Assembly: GCA_019136515.1 (NCBI GenBank)
Contig: JAGVUB010000107.1
Coordinates: 1-36,898, forward strand
Origin: Verrucomicrobiota bacterium
Lineage (GTDB): Bacteria > Verrucomicrobiota > Verrucomicrobiia > Opitutales > Opitutaceae
Length of the DNA stretch: 36,898 nt
Direction: 5' to 3'
Both the position numbers and the translations under genes were made by a program. Every line of letters begins with the position of its first letter. Within the stretch, counting starts at the first letter, position 1. Below, one piece after another: positions 23,340-30,168 of the stretch. The notes under the pieces were generated by a model that saw only the letters and a program-made list of their open reading frames with translations, did no database searches and had not been told where the DNA came from.

Positions 23340-25733
23340 ATGCAATACGGCCACTTCGACGACGCTGCCCGCGAATACGTGATCACGCGCCCCGACACCC
23401 CCCGCGCCTGGTCCAACTACCTCGGCTCCCGCCGCTACGGCGCAATCATCACCAACAACGCCGGCGGCTACAGCTTCACCCGCTCGCCCGCGTCGGGCCG
23501 TTTCCTCCGCCACCGCTACAACGCCGTGCCGATGGACATGCCCGGCCGCCAGTTCTACCTGCGCGACGCCGCCTCCGGCGACTTCTGGTCGGCCGCGTGG
23601 CAGCCCGTGGGCAAGCCGCTCGAGCAGTACAAGACCTCCACGCGCTTCGGCCCGGGCTACGCCGTGATCGAGAGCGAGTACTCCGGCATCATCTCGCAGG
23701 CCACCTACTTCGTGCCGCTGGACCAGGACTTCGAATACTGGCACCTGCGCGTCACCAACAACTCCGGCGCCCCCCGCCAGCTCTCCGTCTTCTCGTTCTG
23801 CGAGTTCACCACCGAGTGGAACCTCACGCAGGACACCTTCAACCTCCAGTACGCCCAGTACATCTCCGACGCCGTCTTCAAGGACGGCATCATCGCCGCC
23901 TCGTCCTGCAAGCGCCTGCCCGAGGACCCGGCCAACTTCGCCAACAACGACCAGTCCCGCTGGTGGTGGATGACACAGGTCGGCGGCACCATCGCCGGCT
24001 TCGATTGCGAGCGGGAGAAGTTCCTCGGCGTGTACCGCAGCTACGACCGGCCCGAGGCCGTCGAGCGCGGCCAGCTGGGCAACAACGAGCACTTCGCCGA
24101 CAACGGCTGCGGCGCCATCCAGAGCGACCTCACCCTCGGCGCCGGCGAGACCGCCGATGTCATCGTCCTCCTCGGCACCGGCAAGGCCGCCGTCGCGAAG
24201 AAGACCCGCGCCAAGTTCGCCAACGTCGCCGCCGTCGAGCGCGAGTTGGCGAAGCTCAAGAAGTACTGGCACGGACTCCTCGATACGATGCAGGTCCAGA
24301 CGCCCGACGCCGACTTCGACCACATGGTCAACGTCTGGGGCGCCTACAACGCCCTCATGACCTTCGAGTGGTCGCGCTCCTGCTCGCTCGTCTACACCGG
24401 CGACCAGCGCGACGGCTTCGGCTTCCGCGACACCGTGCAGGATTTCCTCGGCGTCACCGGCATGATCCCCGAGCTCGTCCGCGAGCGCATGATCCTGATG
24501 CTCTCCGCGCAGGACTCCACCGGCGGCGCGCAGCCCGAGGTGCGCCCGTGGTCGCACAAGCCCGGCGCGATGAAGCCGACTCCGCCCTCGCACTACCGCA
24601 GCGACGACTGCCTCTGGTTCTTCAACTCCGTGCCGGCCTACGTCGCCGAGACCGGCGACCAGAAGTTCTACGACCTCGTCGTCCCGTATGCCGACAAGGG
24701 CCAGGCCACCGTATTCGCCCACCTGCGCCGCGCCCTCGAGTTCAACCTCGAGCGCACCGGCAAGCACGGCCTGCCCTGCGGCCTGCTCGCCGACTGGAAC
24801 GACTGCCTCAAGCTCGGCTACAAGGGCGAGAGCGTGTTCGTCACCTTCCAGGTCCGCATGGGCCTCGACATCTTCGCCGGCATTGCCGACACGCTCGGCC
24901 GCGCGAAGGACGCCGCCTGGGCCCGCGCCGAGTTGAAGAAGCTCGACGCCAAGATCCAGAAGGTCTGCTGGGACGGCGAGTGGTTCATCTGGGCCATCGG
25001 CGAGGACGGCACCGTCTTCGGCACGAAGAAGGCCAAGGAGGGCAAGATCTACATCAACACCCAGTGCTGGGCCATCCTCTCCGGCGCCGCCACCGACGCG
25101 CAGATGGAGAAATCCCTCGCCGCGATGCAGAAGCTCCTCGCCTCCGACTACGGCGTGGCGCTCTGCAACCCGCCCTTCGACAAGACGCCCGTGAAGGTCA
25201 TGCGCGCCGTGCTCTTCAACCCCGGCACCAAGGAGAACGGCGGCATCTTCTCGCACACCCAGAGCTGGGCCGTGCTCGCCGAGATCGCCCGCGGCAACGG
25301 CGACCAGGCCTACCGCTACTACCGCTCCTTCATGCCCGCCGCGCAGAACGACCAGGCCGAGATCCGCGAGATCGAGCCCTACGTGCACTGCCAGAGCACC
25401 CACGCGCCGGCCTCGAAGAAGTACGGCAAGAGCCGCGTGCCGTGGCTCTCCGGCACGGCCTCGTGGTCCCACTACACCGCCACCCAGTTCATCCTCGGCA
25501 TCCGCCCGCAGGCCGACGGCCTTGTCGTCGATCCCTGCATCCCGCAGAGCTGGACCGGCTTCAGCGTGAAGCGCACGTTCCGCGGCAAGAAGATCGAGAT
25601 CGACGTCATCAACGCCCCCGGCGTGAGCAAGGGCATCGCCTCGCTCACCGTCGACGGGAAGGCCGTCGCGGGGAACTTCGTCCCCGCCAAGCTCCTCAAG
25701 CCCGGCACGAAGATCGTCGCCCAGATGGGCTGA
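23340..25733 (+). CDS. GH94 family disaccharide phosphorylase (cellobiose/chitobiose phosphorylase-like)
   Basis: The 797-residue enzyme has the normal GH94 length and the family's opening MQYGHFDDAAREYVITRP with NNAGGYSF (39-46). The catalytic acid is Asp488 in LLADWNDCL (482-490). Residues GFGFRDTVQDFLGV (359-372) belong to the active-site region, and HTQSWAVLAE and the C-terminal beta-sandwich complete the fold. These enzymes split beta-linked disaccharides with phosphate, giving a sugar 1-phosphate. Exact specificity (cellobiose, chitobiose, laminaribiose) cannot be read from the sequence. No signal peptide is present, so it is cytoplasmic and would need a transporter such as the GPH protein at 32651-34063. 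The ATG at 23340 is the family start. Confidence 0.9.
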   Translation: MQYGHFDDAAREYVITRPDTPRAWSNYLGSRRYGAIITNNAGGYSFTRSPASGRFLRHRYNAVPMDMPGRQFYLRDAASGDFWSAAWQPVGKPLEQYKTSTRFGPGYAVIESEYSGIISQATYFVPLDQDFEYWHLRVTNNSGAPRQLSVFSFCEFTTEWNLTQDTFNLQYAQYISDAVFKDGIIAASSCKRLPEDPANFANNDQSRWWWMTQVGGTIAGFDCEREKFLGVYRSYDRPEAVERGQLGNNEHFADNGCGAIQSDLTLGAGETADVIVLLGTGKAAVAKKTRAKFANVAAVERELAKLKKYWHGLLDTMQVQTPDADFDHMVNVWGAYNALMTFEWSRSCSLVYTGDQRDGFGFRDTVQDFLGVTGMIPELVRERMILMLSAQDSTGGAQPEVRPWSHKPGAMKPTPPSHYRSDDCLWFFNSVPAYVAETGDQKFYDLVVPYADKGQATVFAHLRRALEFNLERTGKHGLPCGLLADWNDCLKLGYKGESVFVTFQVRMGLDIFAGIADTLGRAKDAAWARAELKKLDAKIQKVCWDGEWFIWAIGEDGTVFGTKKAKEGKIYINTQCWAILSGAATDAQMEKSLAAMQKLLASDYGVALCNPPFDKTPVKVMRAVLFNPGTKENGGIFSHTQSWAVLAEIARGNGDQAYRYYRSFMPAAQNDQAEIREIEPYVHCQSTHAPASKKYGKSRVPWLSGTASWSHYTATQFILGIRPQADGLVVDPCIPQSWTGFSVKRTFRGKKIEIDVINAPGVSKGIASLTVDGKAVAGNFVPAKLLKPGTKIVAQMG

Positions 25734-25752
25734 GCGGGCGCGCCGCGCCCGC
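25734..25752 (+). terminator. Possible terminator hairpin after the GH94 gene
   Basis: A perfect inverted repeat GCGGGCGCG / CGCGCCCGC around a single base begins immediately after the GH94 stop codon. There is no T-tract, so termination is uncertain; it may stabilise the 3' end instead. Confidence 0.35.
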
Positions 25753-25829
25753 GAAGGCTAGAGGCAAGAGGCTGGAGGTGTGGCGCCGCTCGCGAGAGCG
25801 GCGTCCGCCCCGTCCTTTCCTTTTTACCC

Positions 25830-25916
25830 GTAGGACCGGTCTCCGACCGGTCACGCCCGGCATGAGCCGGAGTGTTGTGCGTGAGCCAAAGGTGGCCGGT
25901 CAGAGACCGGCCCTAC
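25830..25916. repeat. BIME-like pair of inverted REP hairpins, copy C
   Basis: The left half is GTAG (25830-25833) followed by stem GACCGGTC / GACCGGTC (25834-25841, 25845-25852). The right half is stem GGCCGGTC / GACCGGCC (25894-25901, 25905-25912), followed by CTAC (25913-25916). The stem bases differ from those in copies A and B in a paired way, which supports selection on the hairpin. Confidence 0.8.
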
Positions 25917-26088
25917 GGGGCGTGTTGCCGAGCGCGGCTGGACGGCGAAGCCGTGCAGCGGTTCGGGAATGTGGAAACCAGGAAAACGGGAACGGGCAGA
26001 ACGGACAGGTCACAGAGAACACGGAGGCGGAGGAGGGCACGGAGAAGAGGTTACCCGCATGGAACGCAGAGGATCGGAAGTGGAACCA

Positions 26089-26106
26089 TTCTGCCGTACG
26101 GCAGAA
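26089..26106. repeat. TTCTGCCG palindrome, copy 1
   Basis: TTCTGCCGTACGGCAGAA is a perfect 18-bp palindrome, followed by CACACTGATGG. It is identical to the copy at 34309-34326, where a similar CACAGATGG word follows. Confidence 0.8.
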
Positions 26107-26134
26107 CACACTGATGGCCACTGATGACGGAACT

Positions 26135-26185
26135 GTAGCTGGGGGCGTCGACCCCGGTCCGTAGCTGGACGGCAAAGCCGTTCAG
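26135..26185. repeat. Two adjacent GTAG-headed REP hairpins
   Basis: GTAG (26135-26138) precedes CTGGGG-gcgtcga-CCCCGG, and GTAG (26161-26164) precedes CTGGACGGC-aaa-GCCGTTCAG (26165-26185). The latter recurs at 26340-26364 with changes that mostly keep the stem, and as a headless variant at 25937. Each of the CTGGACGGC copies at 25937 and 26165 is followed by a shared GGGAATGTGGAAA word. Confidence 0.75.
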
Positions 26186-26233
26186 CGGATCGGGAATGTG
26201 GAAATCAGGAAGACGGGAACGGGCATTTCACCA

Positions 26234-26251
26234 TTCTGCCCAGCGGCAGAA
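26234..26251. repeat. TTCTGCC hairpin, copy 2 (variant)
   Basis: TTCTGCC / GGCAGAA with a 4-nt loop is a looser version of the palindromes at 26089 and 34309, also preceded by CCA. Confidence 0.7.
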
Positions 26252-26339
26252 CCTTCGGCAGCGGACACGGAGGGCACGGAGTCCGACCTCTTCGGGTTCT
26301 TTGTGCACTCTGTGGTTCAATCCTGCCGGTTGCCTCTAC

Positions 26340-26364
26340 GTAGCTGGGCGGCGGAGCTGTTCAG
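26340..26364. repeat. GTAG-headed REP hairpin
   Basis: GTAG (26340-26343) precedes CTGGGCGGC-gga-GCTGTTCAG. It is related to the unit at 26161-26185. Confidence 0.7.
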
Positions 26365-26725
26365 CGGCTCGGAAGTGGAACCACTGATGCACACTAATGG
26401 ACACTGATCCGACCTAGTCGGAGGTGCCCTCGTCCTCCTCGCTTCTCGCTACTGTCTGTGCGGATCGCCTGGGCCACGAGCGCCGGTTGATCGGCGCTCG
26501 CCCAGAAATCCTCGCTCAGCGGGTCCTACTGCGAGGATCAGCCATGACTGCGCCTTTTGTTGAGAGTCGCGACATGATCCCTTCCCGCCGACGGCCGTGA
26601 ACTCCGCCACCTCGGTTTCCGCGGACGAAGCCGAAGCTCAGCTCGGCTGCGCTGTGGCTGCTCCCGGTTCCCAAAAGGTAAAGGGTAAAACCTGACCCCT
26701 TTCGCCGATCCCACAACGCCCCGCC

Positions 26726-28003
26726 ATGAAGATCCTCGTCGCCGACGATGAGCCGACCGTTCGTCGGATCATGCAGGTCTTCCTCGAGAAGAACCACCAC
26801 GAGGTGGTGATTGCCGAGGGTGGCCGGCAGGCGTTCGAGCTGCTCAAGGCGGAGGGAGCGCCGCATGTCGCGATCATCGACTGGATGATGCCCGACCTCA
26901 CCGGCCCGGAGGTCTGTGCGAAACTGAGGGAGACCAAGCTGCGTGTCCGGCCCTACCTGCTCATGCTCACCTCGAAGAACAGCGAGGCGGATCTGGCCGC
27001 TGATCTCGACGCGGGGGCCGACGATTTTCTCACCAAACCGTTTCGTTCCGCGGAGATGCTCGCGCGGCTGCGCGTCGCCGAGCGCTCGATCGGTTGTGCG
27101 CTGGAGATCCAGGAGCGGCTCGAGGAGTTCGAGGCGTTGGTTGAGCGGCACAAGATGCTCGGGGAGATGGCCGCCCGGCCCGCGGTGGAGGGCCCGGCCC
27201 CTGTCGCGCCCGCCGCTCCTTCCGCGCCGATTCCCGTGCCGACTTCCTCGCCCGCGCCCGAACCGCCGCCCGAATCGTCACCCGCGCCCGCCGCGCCGGT
27301 GGCCGAGTTGGGGTTGTCGGCCGACGAGGTGTCGTTCCGCACGGTGCACGCCCTGCGGGAGCTGGGACTCGATGCGACCGCCACGCGCCGCCTGAGCGAC
27401 GCGAGCCGCCCGTATCGCATTTCCTATTCGGCCTGGGTCGGGTTCGTGCTGCCTGATCGCGAGTGCTGGGTGGATCTGCTGCTCGAGGCCGATCCGCTGT
27501 CGGTGAACACGATCTTCGCGCAGGCGCTGCAACGCCCGGCCAGCCCCGCGGCGGGCCAGGTGTTCATCGTCGAGGCGCTCACGATCATCGGCTCCTCGCT
27601 GCGCGCGATGCTGCAGGGCCGCGGCGGCGAACCGTTGGCGGCGTACCTCGCGCATGGGCAGCGTGTCGACCGCACCTACCAGGACGTGCCGGTGGGCGAT
27701 GGCGCGACGACCTACTTCTTCGAACTCGCCGGTGCGGAGATCGCGTTGACCGTCTGTACACAGCCCTGCCCGGTGCGACCGGTGACGACGCAGGCGCTCC
27801 GCAAGGCGGACCTGCTCGCCGACTGCTATCCGCCGCCGGGCTGCTCGGAGGTGGCGCTCTTCACGCGCGGCACGGTCTTGAACGAGCACTACATCGGCAA
27901 GCTGATCGCCTTCGGCGAGACGAACAAGGGATGTCCGCCGCTGCAGATCTACAAGCCCACCCCGCTGGCCCGGTTCTTCCTCGCCAAACCCGGGGCCCGT
28001 TGA
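26726..28003 (+). CDS. Response regulator with an unusual C-terminal output domain
   Basis: The 425-residue protein has a receiver domain (1 to about 120) with Asp7/Asp8, phospho-acceptor Asp52 in IIDWMMPD, Thr82 and Lys104 in FLTKPF, so it can accept a phosphate. A helical stretch (about 120-150) and a proline/alanine-rich linker (about 153-200) follow. The last 220 residues contain SAWVGFVLPDRECWVDLLLE and then VEALTIIGSSLRAMLQ, an arrangement that recalls CheX/CheC phosphatase domains. This is tentative. The end holds RGTVLNEHYIGKLIAFGE. No kinase gene is nearby. The ATG at 26726 begins the canonical MKILVADDE. Confidence 0.85.
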   Translation: MKILVADDEPTVRRIMQVFLEKNHHEVVIAEGGRQAFELLKAEGAPHVAIIDWMMPDLTGPEVCAKLRETKLRVRPYLLMLTSKNSEADLAADLDAGADDFLTKPFRSAEMLARLRVAERSIGCALEIQERLEEFEALVERHKMLGEMAARPAVEGPAPVAPAAPSAPIPVPTSSPAPEPPPESSPAPAAPVAELGLSADEVSFRTVHALRELGLDATATRRLSDASRPYRISYSAWVGFVLPDRECWVDLLLEADPLSVNTIFAQALQRPASPAAGQVFIVEALTIIGSSLRAMLQGRGGEPLAAYLAHGQRVDRTYQDVPVGDGATTYFFELAGAEIALTVCTQPCPVRPVTTQALRKADLLADCYPPPGCSEVALFTRGTVLNEHYIGKLIAFGETNKGCPPLQIYKPTPLARFFLAKPGAR

Positions 28004-28025
28004 GCCGCAATCAGGCAGTCCGCGA

Positions 28026-28113
28026 GTAGGTCCAGTCTCTGACTGGACGCCGGAATACGTGAGCCGTCGGTCACGGCTGGAGTCGGAGGTGTCCGGTCGG
28101 AGACCGGACCCAC
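28026..28113. repeat. BIME-like pair of inverted REP hairpins, copy B
   Basis: GTAG (28026-28029) precedes stem GTCCAGTC / GACTGGAC (28030-28037, 28041-28048). The inverted half is GTCCGGTC / GACCGGAC (28091-28098, 28102-28109), followed by CCAC. The stems are identical to those of copy A at 101-188, and the right flank up to about 28180 also matches copy A. Confidence 0.8.
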
Positions 28114-28179
28114 GGGGAGAGCATGCCGGCCGGTGGTTTCACCAACGGTGGCCGGAGATTCGCTCGTGGATTTGAGGCA

Positions 28180-28214
28180 ACGGCCTGATCACGGCTGAGC
28201 CGCGATCAGGCCGT
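28180..28214. repeat. Long imperfect palindrome
   Basis: ACGGCCTGATC and GATCAGGCCGT flank an inner CGGCT / AGCCG pair with one mismatched pair (A opposite C) and one central base. The right flank ends GTCGAGGGTCGAGG, similar to the end of the copy-A flank near 295. It could form a cruciform or a strong RNA hairpin. Confidence 0.7.
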
Positions 28215-28392
28215 CGAGGGTCGAGGCGACGAGTGGCGAGAGCGCGAAGCGCCGAGGTGAAAGACGGCGCAGACCGGCGCTCCGGTCCATCGCCGGGCGG
28301 CGCAGCCGAGAACGGCGGAACGCAGCGAACTGGTCGTGGCGGAACGGGCTCCGCGGCGTGATGGCGGCGGAAGCCGCCGCCCGGCAAGCAGA

Positions 28393-28420
28393 CGGCCGGC
28401 GTCGGTGAGGACGCCGGCCG
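28393..28420 (-). terminator. Possible terminator hairpin downstream of DUF3016 gene
   Basis: A perfect 11-bp stem CGGCCGGCGTC / GACGCCGGCCG with a 6-nt loop lies 57 bp beyond the stop of the minus-strand DUF3016 gene. It lacks a T-tract on that strand, so this is a weak call. Confidence 0.35.
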
Positions 28421-28477
28421 CGAGACAACCGGGGAGGCAGAGATATGGGACTGCTGCCGCGACGGTCGGAAGTAGTG

Positions 28478-29032
28478 CTAAGGCTTCGACCGCTCCTTGG
28501 CGAGCTTGCGAAAAGTGGCGCTCATCCAGTCGGAGAGGAGCTGCTTCTCGTAATAGGTGACCTCGCGATCGCCGACCACCGTCTGGTAACGGAACGTGAG
28601 GTTGGTGAGCTTCTCGCTGCCTTCCTGGAGGACGGCGCCGGACGCATCGAGGAGCTGGTAGTCGAAGACGAGGCGGGGTGGGTGGGTGTCGCGCAGGTAG
28701 CGCACCCGGCCGAAGTCGGCGCCGCGCCACGGTTCGACGACTCCGGCGAGGTCGATGTCGCGCATGGTGATCACGAGGGTCTGGCCGGGGGCGATGCGGT
28801 TCTTCGCGAGCGCGACGAGGTGGCGCTGGAGTTCGTCGTGGATGAGGTCGCTGCCGCTCTTGGTGGTGGAGCCGTCGACGACGATGTCGGTGAACTTCTC
28901 CCAGTTCGCGAAGACGAGCTTCACCCGGCTGGTCGGGACGGGGTCGGGCGCGGCCTGGAGCGCGGGGGTGGCCAGCGCGAGCAGGACGAGCGCGGTGGCG
29001 GCGGAGAGGAGGGAGCGGAGGAGCGGTGTCAT
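28478..29032 (-). CDS. DUF3016 family secreted protein
   Basis: The 184-residue protein has a signal peptide (1 to about 28) and then a DUF3016 domain (about 36-160). Typical motifs are VKLVFANWEKFTDI, the late TMRDIDLAG-VEPW pattern, and the PPRLVFDYQLLDASG stretch followed by GSEKLTNLTFRY. The family is exported and of unknown function. The start at 29032 precedes the signal peptide directly. It is 203 bp downstream of the Hsp33 gene on the same strand, so the two may or may not be co-transcribed. Confidence 0.9.
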   Translation of the reverse strand: MTPLLRSLLSAATALVLLALATPALQAAPDPVPTSRVKLVFANWEKFTDIVVDGSTTKSGSDLIHDELQRHLVALAKNRIAPGQTLVITMRDIDLAGVVEPWRGADFGRVRYLRDTHPPRLVFDYQLLDASGAVLQEGSEKLTNLTFRYQTVVGDREVTYYEKQLLSDWMSATFRKLAKERSKP

Positions 29033-29235
29033 GGCTGGGCGAGGAGGTCGGTTCCGTGCCCGGGGCCGCGGAGTGGAGGCGCGGCGCGGTAGTTTGAGCA
29101 GATGGGGTGGGACCGATGGGGCGAGGGGAGGTTCCGGGGGCGGGGTCGGGGCGGGGCGGAGGGTGGAGGACAGAAGACGGAGGGGAATGTGGAAAACTGG
29201 GAATCAGGAACCGGAAGAAGATACGTCTAGCCCAC

Positions 29236-30066
29236 CTATGCCGGATTCTGCGCGATGAAGGCCTCCAGGGCTTCGCGGGTGACGATGTGCTTGGCGGCGC
29301 AGCGGGGGCAACTGACCTGCACCGAGGGTTCGTCGCCGAACAGCTCGGCGGGGTCCTTGCGCATCACGGGGGCGAGCACGCGCAGGATCTTCTGCTGGTT
29401 GCAGCCGCAGCGCCAGGCGTAGCGACGGCGCTCGAGCAGGGAGAGGGTCTCGGTCTGGTCGAGCTCGCGGAGGGCGTCGACGGTGAGGCCCTCGAACCAC
29501 GCGGTGTCGCAGTCGGGATGCGAGCAAACCATCACGAACTCCTCGGGCGCCGTGGCGAAGAATCGGGCGGGCCGCTGCTCGCTCTGGAGGTAGAAGGCCT
29601 CGGCGGCGCGGAACGCGTCGGCGCCGGCGAAGGGCACGGCGCTGCGGCGCGGCGACTTGTTGTGCGCGACGACGTCGGCATAGAGGTGGTTGCCGCCCAT
29701 CTCGCGGACGTTCTCGGCGAGGATGCGGCCGGTCACGGCCTCCTCCTCGGTGTCGGCGGTGAGGAAGAGGTTCACCATCGGCTCCTCGAAATGCAGCGTC
29801 CACGCGATCATCTCGTAGCGCGGGCGCGCCGTGCAGTGTAGGACGAAGGCGGCGAGGGCGTCCTTGAAGAGCGCGATGTGAGCGGGATCCGGCCGGAGCT
29901 GCTGCGCGGCGAGGTGGAGGAAGTAGTCGACGTACAACTCCGAGAGCGTGGCGCGGATGACGACGGCGTTGCGCGAGCGGACAAAGTGGCTGCGGATCTC
30001 GATGCCCTCCGCGGGCGGAGGCTGCGGCGGGGACGGGGGCGATGGAGGCGCGGCGTCGCTGGACAT
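29236..30066 (-). CDS. hslO: Hsp33-type redox-regulated chaperone
   Basis: The 276-residue protein has a proline-rich lead (about 7-19), then an Hsp33 substrate-binding domain, and a C-terminal zinc region with Cys220-x-Cys222 and Cys253-x2-Cys256. These are the four cysteines that bind zinc when reduced and form disulfides on oxidation to switch on holdase activity. The N-terminal half is divergent from the enterobacterial protein, so function is inferred chiefly from the cysteine pattern and overall layout. It lies 102 bp downstream of the RNA methyltransferase gene on the same strand. Confidence 0.85.
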   Translation of the reverse strand: MSSDAAPPSPPSPPQPPPAEGIEIRSHFVRSRNAVVIRATLSELYVDYFLHLAAQQLRPDPAHIALFKDALAAFVLHCTARPRYEMIAWTLHFEEPMVNLFLTADTEEEAVTGRILAENVREMGGNHLYADVVAHNKSPRRSAVPFAGADAFRAAEAFYLQSEQRPARFFATAPEEFVMVCSHPDCDTAWFEGLTVDALRELDQTETLSLLERRRYAWRCGCNQQKILRVLAPVMRKDPAELFGDEPSVQVSCPRCAAKHIVTREALEAFIAQNPA

Positions 30067-30168
30067 GGCGGGGTTGTGGAGACGGGACAGACTAGGAACG
30101 GACCGGAACGGAAAGCAACGAAGGGAACGTGGCCGGGGCCAGCGCGGTGCCGGTCGCGGGGGTGGCGG

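Larger units (their letters stand above)
25734..26725. other. Gene-free repeat region of about 1 kb
   Basis: No gene is supported. From left to right it holds a REP pair (25830-25916), three related units of CTGGACGGC-type hairpins (25937-, 26161-, 26340-), two TTCTGCCG palindromes (26089-26106, 26234-26251), a GTAG hairpin (26135-26156), CACGGAGG-type words (26020-26055, 26262-26282) and a run of CACTGATG-type words (26382-26408). The stretch from 26410 to 26725 carries no clear structure beyond the likely promoter area of the response regulator gene. Confidence 0.7.
28004..28477. other. Intergenic region with BIME copy B and palindromes
   Basis: No gene is supported. It holds the REP pair at 28026-28113, a long imperfect palindrome at 28180-28214 and an 11-bp-stem hairpin at 28393-28420. 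The segment 28215-28392 is GC-rich without clear coding potential. The response regulator and the DUF3016 gene converge on this stretch. Confidence 0.6.

Noticed and set aside
22713..25472. 919-residue minus-strand frame opposite the phosphorylase
   Set aside because: Shadow frame; the GH94 protein is clear on the plus strand.
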